Source: Alitta virens
Taxonomy: Eukaryota; Annelida; Polychaeta; Phyllodocida; Nereididae
Assembly: GCA_932294295.1 (NCBI GenBank)
Contig: OW028584.1
Coordinates: forward strand, 20,429,638 to 20,493,637
DNA: 64,000 bases
Reading direction: 5' to 3'
How positions within the stretch are numbered: position 1 is the first letter of the stretch; each line of letters opens with the position of its first letter. Position numbers and translations under genes: made by a program. Under the pieces are notes generated by a model that saw only the letters and a list, made by a program, of their open reading frames with translations, had not been told where the DNA came from and made no database searches. Positions 37,026 through 47,000 of this stretch are shown piece by piece.

Positions 37026-37589
37026 TTAAAAATTTTGGAGTAGAATGTTATGGACATACGCGCCAAATTCACCATCTTTTCTAGCACCAAATTGGCATGG
37101 AACTTAATTCACCAGCTCCCTACCCTCAGAGTGTATTCGATTAAGTTACACAGGTTACTCAAGTGACTCAGGTGACAAGAGTTTTAATCCAAAACACAGA
37201 CTCGAGTTGGCCGGAACGAGAACTCATGTGGGACAATTGAATTTACTCAACCGCCGAACTCTCCACTTTTGCTGGAGTAAAATGGAAACGAAATAGTACA
37301 AAAAGTTTCATTCAATGAGCACTCGCACTTGTCACGCGTCATGTTCTTTTAGGGCAAGGAAGCTTCCAAGTGCATCCTGCATAGCTCCCAAGTGACCCTC
37401 ATTTGGCGGGTCTGACCAGCATTTAAATGTCAAAACCCTCTGACCAGCACACATTAGCCAAAAACCCTCATTTGGCACTTAGCCCATTTTTACAAGGTTA
37501 TAATTGGCGGTTAAAGGGGGATTATCTATGTTGAAATCGAGGGATAAAGTAAACAATATGGACGTGTCAGCGTATCTAGGTTGGAGGAT

Positions 37590-38142
37590 GTGATAAACCA
37601 TTATTACAAAGCCTCCCCTGCCAGACAGGTTATGTCCCTAGAGGAGTATGCTAAGGATGCCTTAAAAGCTCCGCCAGAAGTTCATGTCCTAAATAAATTC
37701 CTCAAAATTTACTCCTGACTGCTAATCCAAGATATGCTTTATTGGAAATTGGTGGGAATGATGCTGATTCCCCGGCTAATGTCAAGCAAATTGTTGAAGG
37801 GAAATTCCAATTGGCTCAGCAGTTGATTGATATATATGATGTCAGAAGGGTGGCTTTGTCCACAATTTTGCCTGGAGATTCCTTGAGAACTACATCTCCT
37901 GATGCTTTTCGCCATAAAGTCTCAGCCACCAACCTAGTTCTAGAGCCTTGGAATATCACTACATAGAATTCCAAAGGCATAAGGGTTTCTGGAGAAATGA
38001 TCAAGGCCAGGAATGCGACACCACATCATGGTCCACAGACGATGTCCATGCCAACACAGACGAGGGTTGTCGGAAATACATGAAATCAATTACCAGATGC
38101 ATCCATAATCTCATTAAAAGTTGTCATAATGCCAATTACTAA
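37590..38142 (+). pseudogene. SGNH/GDSL-hydrolase-like domain of the retroelement, frameshifted
   Basis: Two frames together resemble an SGNH hydrolase: LLEIGGNDADSPANVKQIV (block III GxND) followed by VRRVALSTILPGD, then after a frame change near 37965 the block WSTDDVHANTDEGCRKYMKS (block V DxxH, catalytic Asp and His). The block I GDS Ser is not seen and should lie upstream of 37.6 kb. Such domains are known in CR1 ORF1 proteins and, as I recall, in some Ngaro elements. Its position 5' of the gag-like ORF suggests it belongs to the same element, but this is not proven. Confidence 0.6.
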
Positions 38143-38271
38143 TCTACTCTTTCTAGTCATGATTCTGATGGCGGAATGTCGCAGGCACTCATGTTTTAAT
38201 CAAAACTTTTATATTCATGATCCTACTTACCACCATTTCTTAAATGAAATCTTAAAAAAAAAGATTTCATT

Positions 38272-38396
38272 TTGGTCACCATTTCGTGACCCACATTCCG
38301 GTCACCACATTTTGTGACCCCTCTTTTTGGTCGCACCACCATTAGCGACCCCCGTTTCGGTCACCACTCATCCTTTTGTGACCCACATCTTTGGAT
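38272..38396. repeat. Degenerate tandem GGTCACC...GTGACCC dyads
   Basis: About five diverged units alternating GGTCACCA(Y) and GTGACCC(A/C) over 125 bp, between the hydrolase-like and gag-like regions. Because GGTCAC and GTGACC are complementary, each unit is a short palindrome. Confidence 0.75.
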
Positions 38397-38520
38397 CATT
38401 ATTTTATTCTACATCATTATCTTTTTATATTCTTCATGTGGAGCATGCACACATTTAATTCTGGTCATGAACCTCAATTATCATGCTCATTGTCTTAATG
38501 ACGCACTGTTTCTTTACAGA

Positions 38521-39700
38521 TGCCTAGGCCAAGTACTCGCGATAAGATCAAGCGTCTCAGGTGCCCCCGATGAAGTTCACGCCTTCCTCGCCAGTCATGG
38601 CCACCAGTGATAGACCAACACCTGTCTTGCCTGCCACCCCTGCAACTTCTGCATGGCAGGTTACACCTCACCTTCCGGAAACTCCTCTACAGCAGTCAGC
38701 CCTGCATAGGGACCAAGATATTGGGGAAGTCCAGTTCCTTGAGCGAAGAATTCGGGACCTGGATCAATCTTTACGCAATCCACGTCAGGCTCCGGCCCCA
38801 GCTCCGAACCCATATAGAGCCTCCTTTCCGAGTGCGGCTCCCGGATCTTTTGTACCCCAGGATGGAGTTGGTGAGTCAGGTCATTGGGCACGAGTGATTG
38901 GAGCGAAAGCCCTCCCTTTGTTTACTTCTATCAATAAGGAGACAGCGTTAAAGATAAGCCAGGGTGACTTCCTAGAAATGTAGTGTCTTGCTCCCAAACA
39001 ACCACAACGTCAGGAATCTGGTCAGCACAAGTCAGACCCTCGGTTGTCCCTCACAGGTTGGACTAGGGCCTACTTGCGCCTTGTGTCCCAGCCAGCGCAC
39101 TCGGGCTCAGTTGATGTGCAAGACATGTTGGTCCACATGGATACAGTTTTAGCTCTGGCTGAGGACCGCCATTCTTGGGAGTCCTACGACTTTGAGTTCA
39201 GACACCAGCTTGTAAACGCTGGCTATTCATATGCGCATACCAGAGTTGAGCTGTATGCCAAGGCAGTTAGACGTGCACAGCCCTTTCGTCCAAGCCAACC
39301 ATGGCACCCAAAAGAGGTCTCAACGAGCTACAGCCTGGTACCTGCTATCGGTACCATTCACCGAGACAGCACTGCGACTCACCCACCTGCATATATTCTC
39401 ACAAGTGCCCCAACTGTAGATGCCGACACCCGCAGTACTGGTGTCACAGCTCACACCCAAACAAGCCAGACCAGCCTCAGAGGGAAGTCCAACACAAACA
39501 GTAGTGTGTCTACCATAGCCCAAAATGCCGTAGTATTACCATCACCGGTACCTCCTAAATTGTCTCTTATCACTTTAGCCCCTGAGCCTTCTAGGGTTAA
39601 ACTGACATCTAGTTCTGAGGGCAGAATGCTCGAGAACACACTCAGTTGGACCCCTGTAGCCTCTTCTATATCTAAGCCTATCAACATATCAGTCTCATGT
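38521..39700 (+). pseudogene. Gag-like ORF1 of the Ngaro-like element
   Basis: Pieces at 38561-38983 and 39044-39739 contain GHWARVIGAKALPLFTSIN, LTGWTRAYLRLVSQPAHS and SWESYDFEFRHQLVNAG. In another frame (about 39343-39444) a Cys/His cluster reads HCDSPTCIYSHKC then PNCRCRHPQYWC, like the CCCH-type nucleic-acid-binding knot of Ngaro/DIRS gag proteins. An in-frame stop (38981) and at least one frameshift break it. Confidence 0.7.
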
Positions 39701-40790
39701 CAAAACTTCTTATTGGATTTCACCAGGCCGAGTTTATAGAACAAGGTTTCAGACATGGCTTTCGGTTCCACTTTTCTGGTGAGGAATGTGACCTCAGATC
39801 GCGCAATGCCAAGGAAGCAAATCTACATGCTGTGGCAGTCGACAAGAAGATTGAAGAGGAATTACGTCACAACAGGATAGCCGGTCCTTTCTCAGACCCT
39901 CCTCTAAATGTAGCCCGCTGTCTGTCCGTAAAAGTCAGAACCAGGCAAATACAGACTTCTCCATAATTTGTCTTTCCTTACGACGAGACGTCGGTGAATG
40001 GTGGCATACAGGAATCACACAAGACTGTTAAATATGCATCAGTACGATCTGCAATAAGAGTCATCAATGAGTTGAGTAGGGGTTCCTACATGGCTAAAGC
40101 TGACATACAGTTGGCTTACAGGATTGTCCCCATACACCCCAGTCAGCACCATCTTCTGGGTTTTAGATGGCGTGGCCAGTACTACTATGACAAATTCTTG
40201 CCAATGGGCCTTGCTGAATCATGTAACCTGTTTGAACTGATCTTGGATGCCATAGTTTACATCATGAACAAATTCGCCATTACTACCATTGTCAAAGTCT
40301 TGGATGATTTCCTGCTATTGGAAGTATCAAAGGAAGCATGTGACTGCTCACTTCGCAAGTTCACGTACATCTGTGGGTTGTTAGGCATTCCTCTGGTGCC
40401 AGACAAAACGTCATCTGAGTCTAGCCAACAGATGGTATTTTTGGGTATCAAGCTCAATACCTATGCTATGACTGTGGAGCTACCCCAGGACAAGCTCCGC
40501 AAGTATGCCCGGGACATCGGGACTATGCTGTCCCCAGTCAAAACAACCAGGCGGGAGGTACAGAGTCTAATTGGAAAGCTCCAGTTTTCGACTAGTGTCA
40601 TACCCATTGGAAGGCCATTCCTCAGACGACTAATTGACTCGACTAAAGGAACTAATCCCTTAGTGTCAGTATCGGACGACATGAGAGCAGATCTGCTCAT
40701 GTGGCAGTCCTTCTTGTCCAACTACAATGGTGTCTCTATCATTACCTCTTTCAACCAGTGCGAAAGTGATTCTATTCATCTGTTCACCGA
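39690..40790 (+). pseudogene. Reverse transcriptase of the Ngaro-like element
   Basis: The long open part 39994-40974 holds SVNGGI, YASVRSAIRVINELSRGSYM, AKADIQLAYRIVPIHPSQHH, LLGFRWRGQYYYDKFLPMGL and the catalytic VLDDFLLL (LDD where YVDD or FVDD is usual), then KLQFSTSVIPIGRPFLRRLI. This spacing and wording are those of DIRS-order RTs, not gypsy or non-LTR. The N-terminal part (39697-39966) is in another frame. Confidence 0.85.
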
Positions 40791-41150
40791 TGCCTCGGAC
40801 TTAGGTTATGGAGGTTCCTTCGGGTCACGCTGGATCCAGGGCCGCTGGAATATCATTTGGACAAGTTTAAACATCGCAGTCAGGGAACTCTACCCTATAT
40901 TGGCACTAGTGAAACTGTCGGTCACCTGTGGCGCAACCAAGATATTCTTTTCCATTGCGATAATCAGGCCATAGTGGCTGTGATAAATAAGCAATCCGCA
41001 TCGGACCCCACCATCATGAAATTGCTCTGCCCTCTTGTCTTGCATCTCTTGCTTAATAATATTAGATTTCAGGCCAAGTACATACCATCCATTCAAAATA
41101 CTTTAGCCGATGCTCTCTCTTGTTTTCAGGAAGACGAGACAATGCTCAAT
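40770..41150 (+). pseudogene. RNase H of the Ngaro-like element, frameshifted
   Basis: IHLFTDASDLGYGGSFGSRW (first catalytic Asp) in one frame, then DILFHCDNQAIVAVINKQSA and KYIPSIQNTLADALS in the next. The frame changes near 40.9 kb. Confidence 0.8.
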
Positions 41151-42110
41151 CACTTTGGGATGCAGCCATCTCCCTCACAGGTGCCACAGACACTCCTTCC
41201 CGAAGCATTCATCCCAGAATAGTACATACGTTGGATAAATCGCTGGCTCAAGCCACTAGGAAGTGCTACAGCCATCATATCCAGGAATTTCACCAGTTTC
41301 TGCTGGACACCGGCAAGCAGTTTGCATATCCCCACTCCTTATATTGCATAATGCAGTTTGTGTTTAGGTTGCTGGACGGCAACAAGCAATACTCAACCAT
41401 ACAGTCTTATGTGTCTGCCATCTCTTTCGCGCATAAGATTCGTGGATATCAAGATCCAGTTTCTTCATATTTAGGCAGCAAATTCATGGCTGGGGTGAAG
41501 AAGAGTCCAGGCAGCCCCTTCAGCCAATTACATAACCCATGCTTCAGGAATTAATTCACTCAGTGAACCAACTGCAGACTTCACCTTACATTAGAGCTCT
41601 GCTTAAGGCTATCATGTCTACCATGTAATATGGATGCTTGCGCATTTATAAGCGAAATTTCCCCTTCTTCTCAAACTGACCATGCCCTGCACTCGAACAA
41701 AGTTAGGTTCTTGTATTCCATTCCTCGCTTACTTCCGCTATCTGCGACGCTCACCATGCTGACTTTTCAAGCATTCAAAAGGGAGCCAGAAGCTTCGCAT
41801 TCAGCCGGGCGCCTCCAAGTCCTCTTGTCCTGTTTGGCTACTCTGGCAATATCACACGCTCAAGCCGGCCAGTGCATACTTCTTCTGCGATGATGAGGGG
41901 AAACCTATTACAGGTTCTTCATGCTGTGGCTTAGAAAATTACTGGCCGTTTCTTCCTTCTCCGACAGGAGGATTAGCACACAGCTTTAGGATCGGCAGGA
42001 CCACAGATCTGGTTATGGCCGGCGGAGTTTCGGATGCCTATATCCGCCAACCTGGCCGCTGGTCGTCTAATGCTTACCTAAAATACATTCGCCCAACCCT
42101 CATTGTTTAA
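41120..42110 (+). pseudogene. Tyrosine recombinase of the Ngaro-like element, broken
   Basis: SAM-like N-terminal domain (SLAQATRKCYSHHIQEFHQF, STIQSYVSAISFAHKIRGYQ). Then catalytic parts in several frames: YGCLRISEI (first Arg, just after a stop at about 41626), HSFRIGRTT (HxxR) and GRWSSNAYLKYIRP (Trp/His position and nucleophile Tyr). The order R-HxxR-Y is intact at residue level, but the frame is not. Confidence 0.85.
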
Positions 42111-42177
42111 TCTTATTATTGGCCCCATATCATGCAGCTTCTTCTCTCTTCTTGGTGTAAACCGCAAGTCGGATTAT

Positions 42178-42439
42178 TCTTGGTGGTCACTTCGTTTCCA
42201 AGAAGCGAGAATTCACCATGTGTGCTTCATGCCAACAACAGACTTTCAGGGATCACTATAGATCCGACTTAAATGGACATTATCTACTTCTAGCTTGCCA
42301 CACAGATTTAAATATTTACTCACCTCTGTCTGAGGAATAAGATTCTCACTAATGTTAGTAAATTCCATTTATATTTGAATTTAATAAATTTTTATTTAGT
42401 TACAGGCATCCATGTAGTTTGAGTCCTTTCTTGACACAA
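42178..42439 (+). repeat. Ngaro direct repeat B1
   Basis: GTGGTCACTTCGTTTCC, AAGAAGCGAGAATTCACCAT, ATAGATCCGACTTAAATGGA and AGGCATCCATGTAGTTTGAG. Repeated at 42712-43158 with about 95% identity outside indels. Confidence 0.92.
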
Positions 42440-42711
42440 ATGGACGTTTCAGCGTCAGCGCAACACATTTGTGAGGAGAGTTAGGGCGATTCCCAACAGG
42501 GGGCGTCCAGAAGACAAGGACGTCACCTGGTGTATAATAGTGGCACTACTCAATCGTTTCATCGAACAGTGAAGACAGCCCACCATCCACCCCATCTATA
42601 CCTCCCTTGGCTACAGTCTCTCCAGCTGAACGCTTGGTGGAATCTGTCGACACCAGTGGTTGCCCACCCTCTTGATGGCAGAATGCCACAAGGTTTGGGG
42701 GACCCTGGTTT

Positions 42712-43158
42712 GGGTGGTCACTCCGTTTCCGGCCAAGAAGCGAGAATTCACCATGTGTGCTTCATGCCAACAACAGACTTTCAGAGATCACTATAGATCC
42801 GACTTAAATGGACATTACAGGGATGTGATTGATCAGTGATAAAAAAAACGGAAAATGTCAGGATGAACAAAAAAAAAACCAAAAAATTGAATTTGTACAT
42901 ATCACAAGGGTCAATTTCACATGCCAAAAAACCGGATTTCCAGAAAAAAATGGAAAAATCACATCCCTGACATTATCTACTTCTAGCTTGCACAGATTTA
43001 AATATTTACTCACCTCTGTCTGAGGAATAAGATTCTCACTAATGTGCCATTGTGTCAATTCATGCAACGTTTGTAAATTACATTTATATTTGAATTTAAA
43101 TAATATATTTTTATTTAGTTATAGGCATCCATGTAGTTCGAGTCCTATCTTGACACAA
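42712..43158 (+). repeat. Ngaro direct repeat B2, carrying a MITE
   Basis: Second copy of the B repeat. It is longer than B1 because of a 152-bp insertion (42818-42969) and a roughly 24-bp indel near 43045. It ends GTCCTATCTTGACACAAT. It ends about 850 bp upstream of the TOPBP1 ATG. Confidence 0.92.
42818..42969. mobile_element. 152-bp MITE inserted in Ngaro repeat B2
   Basis: Perfect 12-bp terminal inverted repeats CAGGGATGTGAT / ATCACATCCCTG. ACATTA flanks both ends (42812-42817, 42970-42975). Repeat B1 has the uninterrupted site GGACATTATCTAC at the equivalent place, so ACATTA is a true 6-bp target duplication. The interior is A-rich. CAGGG ends suggest a hAT-like source, though hAT normally makes 8-bp duplications. 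Confidence 0.92.
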
Positions 43159-43159
43159 T

Positions 43160-44012
43160 ATATATATTCTGCATTTTAAGTGTGCTCAAAATGCACCACA
43201 GAGCATCTCAGTTGCTAACTTGCTAGAGCTGGGAGGCCTCTGCATGGCGGTATGCGGATTCCTGGACCCCGGCCTAAGTCGGGTGGCCAGCAAACCTGTT
43301 TGTGAAACTTGGGAGCGATCCTGCCCTGGTACACATGCGCCAAGTTACACTAGTGTTACGAGAGTTACGAAATCGCTCCTAGTGCGTACGGTCCCGCACG
43401 TTCCGCTAGTGGTCTTGGCGTTCCGCGTTTTACGTTAGTAGGAAGCAGAACGGGCTGCACTGCAGGTCAAAAACCCGGTCGCGCGGAATTTGAAAGTTGA
43501 CGTTCTTTGTGTAACTTGGTTAAATCACTGTCTGATCGGACAAAATATGTTTCTAAGTATGTGTGTGGTTTGATAATTTGATCAACTAAGCTATTGCACC
43601 CTAAAACGATGACGTAACGAGCATGGCCCCTCGAAAGTTTTTGCACAGAGATTCTCAGTGATGCCATTATCGCCCTCTGACAGTTGTGAAATGTTGACAA
43701 GTCGTAGCTTGCTTCAGTAGTACATGTCTATTTATAGGTTTTTGTTGCACTGACTGGAGGGACAACATGCAATAGTGACACTATCAGTTGTACTCCGGGT
43801 ATCGCCATACTACACTGTTAACAAAATGTGCCATTCACTGTGATTCAGTGTCAGTAAAATTAATGCATAGTCAATTTTAACTGATCTTACAGACAGTAGG
43901 AGACATTTAACTGAACCCAGTCACAGGGTTGCTATAATAGTTGTGCGCTTATATTTAATGAGTGTTTGATTATGTTTTGAAACCAGGTTAATTATCAGGT
44001 GATTGAATCGTC
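43160..44012 (+). promoter_or_regulatory. TOPBP1 upstream region
   Basis: About 850 bp between the retroelement end and the TOPBP1 ATG. It has GC-richer, CpG-containing sequence at 43220-43500 (CTAGTGCGTACGGTCCCGCA, GTCGCGCGGAA), which is the likeliest promoter. No TATA box or exon border was assigned. A 5' UTR intron is possible (an AG precedes the ATG at several places). Confidence 0.4.
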
Positions 44013-47000
44013 ATGTCAGCAAAGAAACCAGGTTCCTACACACTTGTTTTTGTGGAGCAAGGGCATGCAAGGAGCACCAGCATCCAACGAGCATATGAGG
44101 TATGTACAGTTGTCAACAAATTTGCATGGACAGTACTTAAATATCATGATCATAATAGTTATCAACGGATTCGATAGTGCCAACAATCGTCAAAACATGA
44201 CTTTTCACCAGGTTTCTGGACTAGGGGGACCCTGGCATAGAAAGATTATTTGTCTGCGAAATTTGCTGACCCAAGTTGAGGTTTTGCTGAAGCACACCCC
44301 AGCAGCAAAACAATGAAGCCATGATATTTTTAATTTTTATTTTAATTTCTAAGAAATCTATTAACAATGCATGGCTATTCAATTTATCAGAAGAAAAAAA
44401 ATTAGGTAATTTAATGTCAGTCTGAATTGCAATTCTGTATGGGCAGAGGGTAAGGTGCTAGCCCAATTATGAATTGCAATTCAGGGCTGAGTAGGAGGAG
44501 TTGGTCTCTGCCAAGGGTTAATCATTAATCAGGTATTAATGTCAAGCCCTGAAAGTCTTAAGCTTCTGCAAATTTTTTTATTTTTTTTCCTTTGACTCTT
44601 GATTGAAACATTCCTGTTAAGTAGCCAATTAAGGATTTAGAGTTAATTTATAAATGTATATAATTATATTTTGCTTTTATTTTAATAGGAGACAGAAGCA
44701 GCTGAGTCACCTTGCCGATGGATTACTGAGGATGAGTGCTTCAAATATGAAGGACGAGACCCAAAATCTATCTTCATATTTGATAACTTCGAAGGGGATG
44801 CCTTTAAACATATTGCCAGTTCAGGCAATAGGGTGTTCGGACCAATGTGTATATTGAGCTGTTATCGGGAGGGCACGGTGTGTATTACTGCTTGTAATAT
44901 TCTCCAGTTTCTGGTTATAATAAAGATGACAACCACATGTCTGTTTGGAAGCGTCTCGCCAACCCTAATTCTTTATTTTCACACTAGATGGCATATGTAT
45001 CAAATTAGACAACGGCGCCACTGGTGGCGACTACAATGCTCAACACTAAATCAATGAAGATTTTTGACTAATTTTATATTAATTAAATGTTATACTTAAA
45101 CTGGACCTATTTTATCTGATTATATGTGAATTAGATTTCAGCTGTGATCGATAATCACCAGTTAACAAACAGAAATAGCTTGTTGTAGTTGAATTGCGTA
45201 TGTTTAGATAATTTTTTTGATTTAGCGTAAGTGTCTGATATGATCATTCTCTATTCACTAGACGTACTATGTACTGGCTTTGATATTTGTTCTATTGCAA
45301 TTCAGCTTGTACCAAAAGCGAATCATCCCATATTCAGCATGGCGATGAATGGACTGATTGTCTGCTGTACAAGTGTTGAGAAGTCTGTCCGGGTAAGTCA
45401 TGCCATCTTTATTGAATATATAATAGTGAGGTTGACCAAAAGTTGTCTGACTTAAAAGCATACAAAAAATACAAAAAAATTTTAATAGTATTTTATAATG
45501 CTGCAGGTTATTTATATTAGAATGAATATTGACAAACTGTTGAACAAATTTAGGCTAGAAATTTTTATGGACATAGACTTTTATTTCTGTGTACTCCTTC
45601 TTGTTTTAGTTCAATTGCAATCAATACCTATTCATAAATTCCGCTGTTTACCAGAACTGAATTCATGTCCTTATTGATTATGGATTTGATAATTAGGGAA
45701 TAACTGGTGTTAGAGTTTTATGTTAAAAATATAGATAGAAAATATGTTATTACTGTGTATTGACAAGTGTTAAATTGTAATTACTATGTATTCTCAAGTG
45801 TTGAATTGTAATTACTGTGTATTCACAAGTATTGAATTATTTTACACCAAAGGAGGAATGCCATGAAAAGATCGAATGGATGTGTGGAGCGGTTAGTCGG
45901 GACTTCCACGACCAGGTCACTCACTTAATTGCTGGAGAAGTTGGCACAAGGAAATACATTGTGAGTTTGTTTTATGGTTTTTTTATTGGGGTTTTTTTTT
46001 TTTTTTCAATAATAAAAGATCGATTTATTTATTTTTAATGTATTTAGGAAAGAATGTAATGATTTTAGATCAGAGATGTGTGATGTTCGATGAAGTAGCA
46101 CTTTGAAAGAGATAAGATAATTTTACTTGAACGACAAAATGAGAAATTTGTTGTATTTGTGAAGTGTATACGACAGAAACTTTTTACTTCTGCACATAAG
46201 ATTCCGTGCGCATCAAGACTCAAGAGAATTTATTTGTCTGTTATGTGAACAATTACACATTTATATAAACATGATCATATAAAAACAACCCACAAACAAA
46301 AACCACATCAAGGTCATTTTAAAATCATGGCACACAGTTACAAAATTTAACTCTGGTTTGACATATCCTTTTCCGATGAGATTTGATCTCTATTGACACA
46401 CTCCTTTAATATAACTAAAGACAATTCGCTCAGCCCCAGGGGGCTTATATGTCCTTATATTCATTAAAACATCGATAATGATGGCACTTATGAATGCATG
46501 TACAACAAAATTCTACTCCTGTGGTACGCTTCACACAAAAAAATTGCCATTGATTTTAATCATTATTGAAGGTTGCCTCAAAATGTTGATATGTAAGCTG
46601 TTCTAGTATTCTCAATTGTAAATTAAAAGATGATCACATGGTTAGTGGCAATTACCTATAGCTGATACTTTCAATGTAATATTCGTAATTGTTTATTTTT
46701 GACACAGGTTGCAGCCAATTTGAAGAAAAAGATAATGTCAGCAGAATGGGTGGAGAGAGTGTGGGAAGCCAGCAAAACACAGTAAGTTACAATACATCTA
46801 TTTGTTTATAAACCTTTATTTTTTGATGCTTGGTTAACAAAATAATTTAATGAGTGTTAAGGGTTTGTTTGTTTGGTTATGAAATCAACCTAATAGTTAC
46901 CTTAGTGATCTTCGGTTGACCTATTTGACCTACATAAATGACTTAATTTTGTCCTTTTTAAGGAACTAATTTGGTGATTACATGTCCTTGATTTTATGAA

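Larger units (their letters stand above)
37558..43158 (+). mobile_element. Degenerate Ngaro/DIRS-type tyrosine-recombinase retroelement
   Basis: About 5.6 kb in the order hydrolase-like, gag-like, RT, RNase H, tyrosine recombinase, then two long direct repeats (42178-42439 and 42712-43158) separated by about 270 bp. That 3' arrangement (B1-A2-B2) is the hallmark of Ngaro elements; DIRS1 itself has inverted ends. Frameshifts and stops interrupt every ORF, so it is inactive. The left boundary is uncertain. Confidence 0.8.

Noticed and set aside
37558..37574. Definite A1 terminal repeat of the Ngaro-like element
   Set aside because: Similarity to 42440-42455 covers only about 16 bases, and the segment may be part of the hydrolase-like reading frame. 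Kept only as a possibility.
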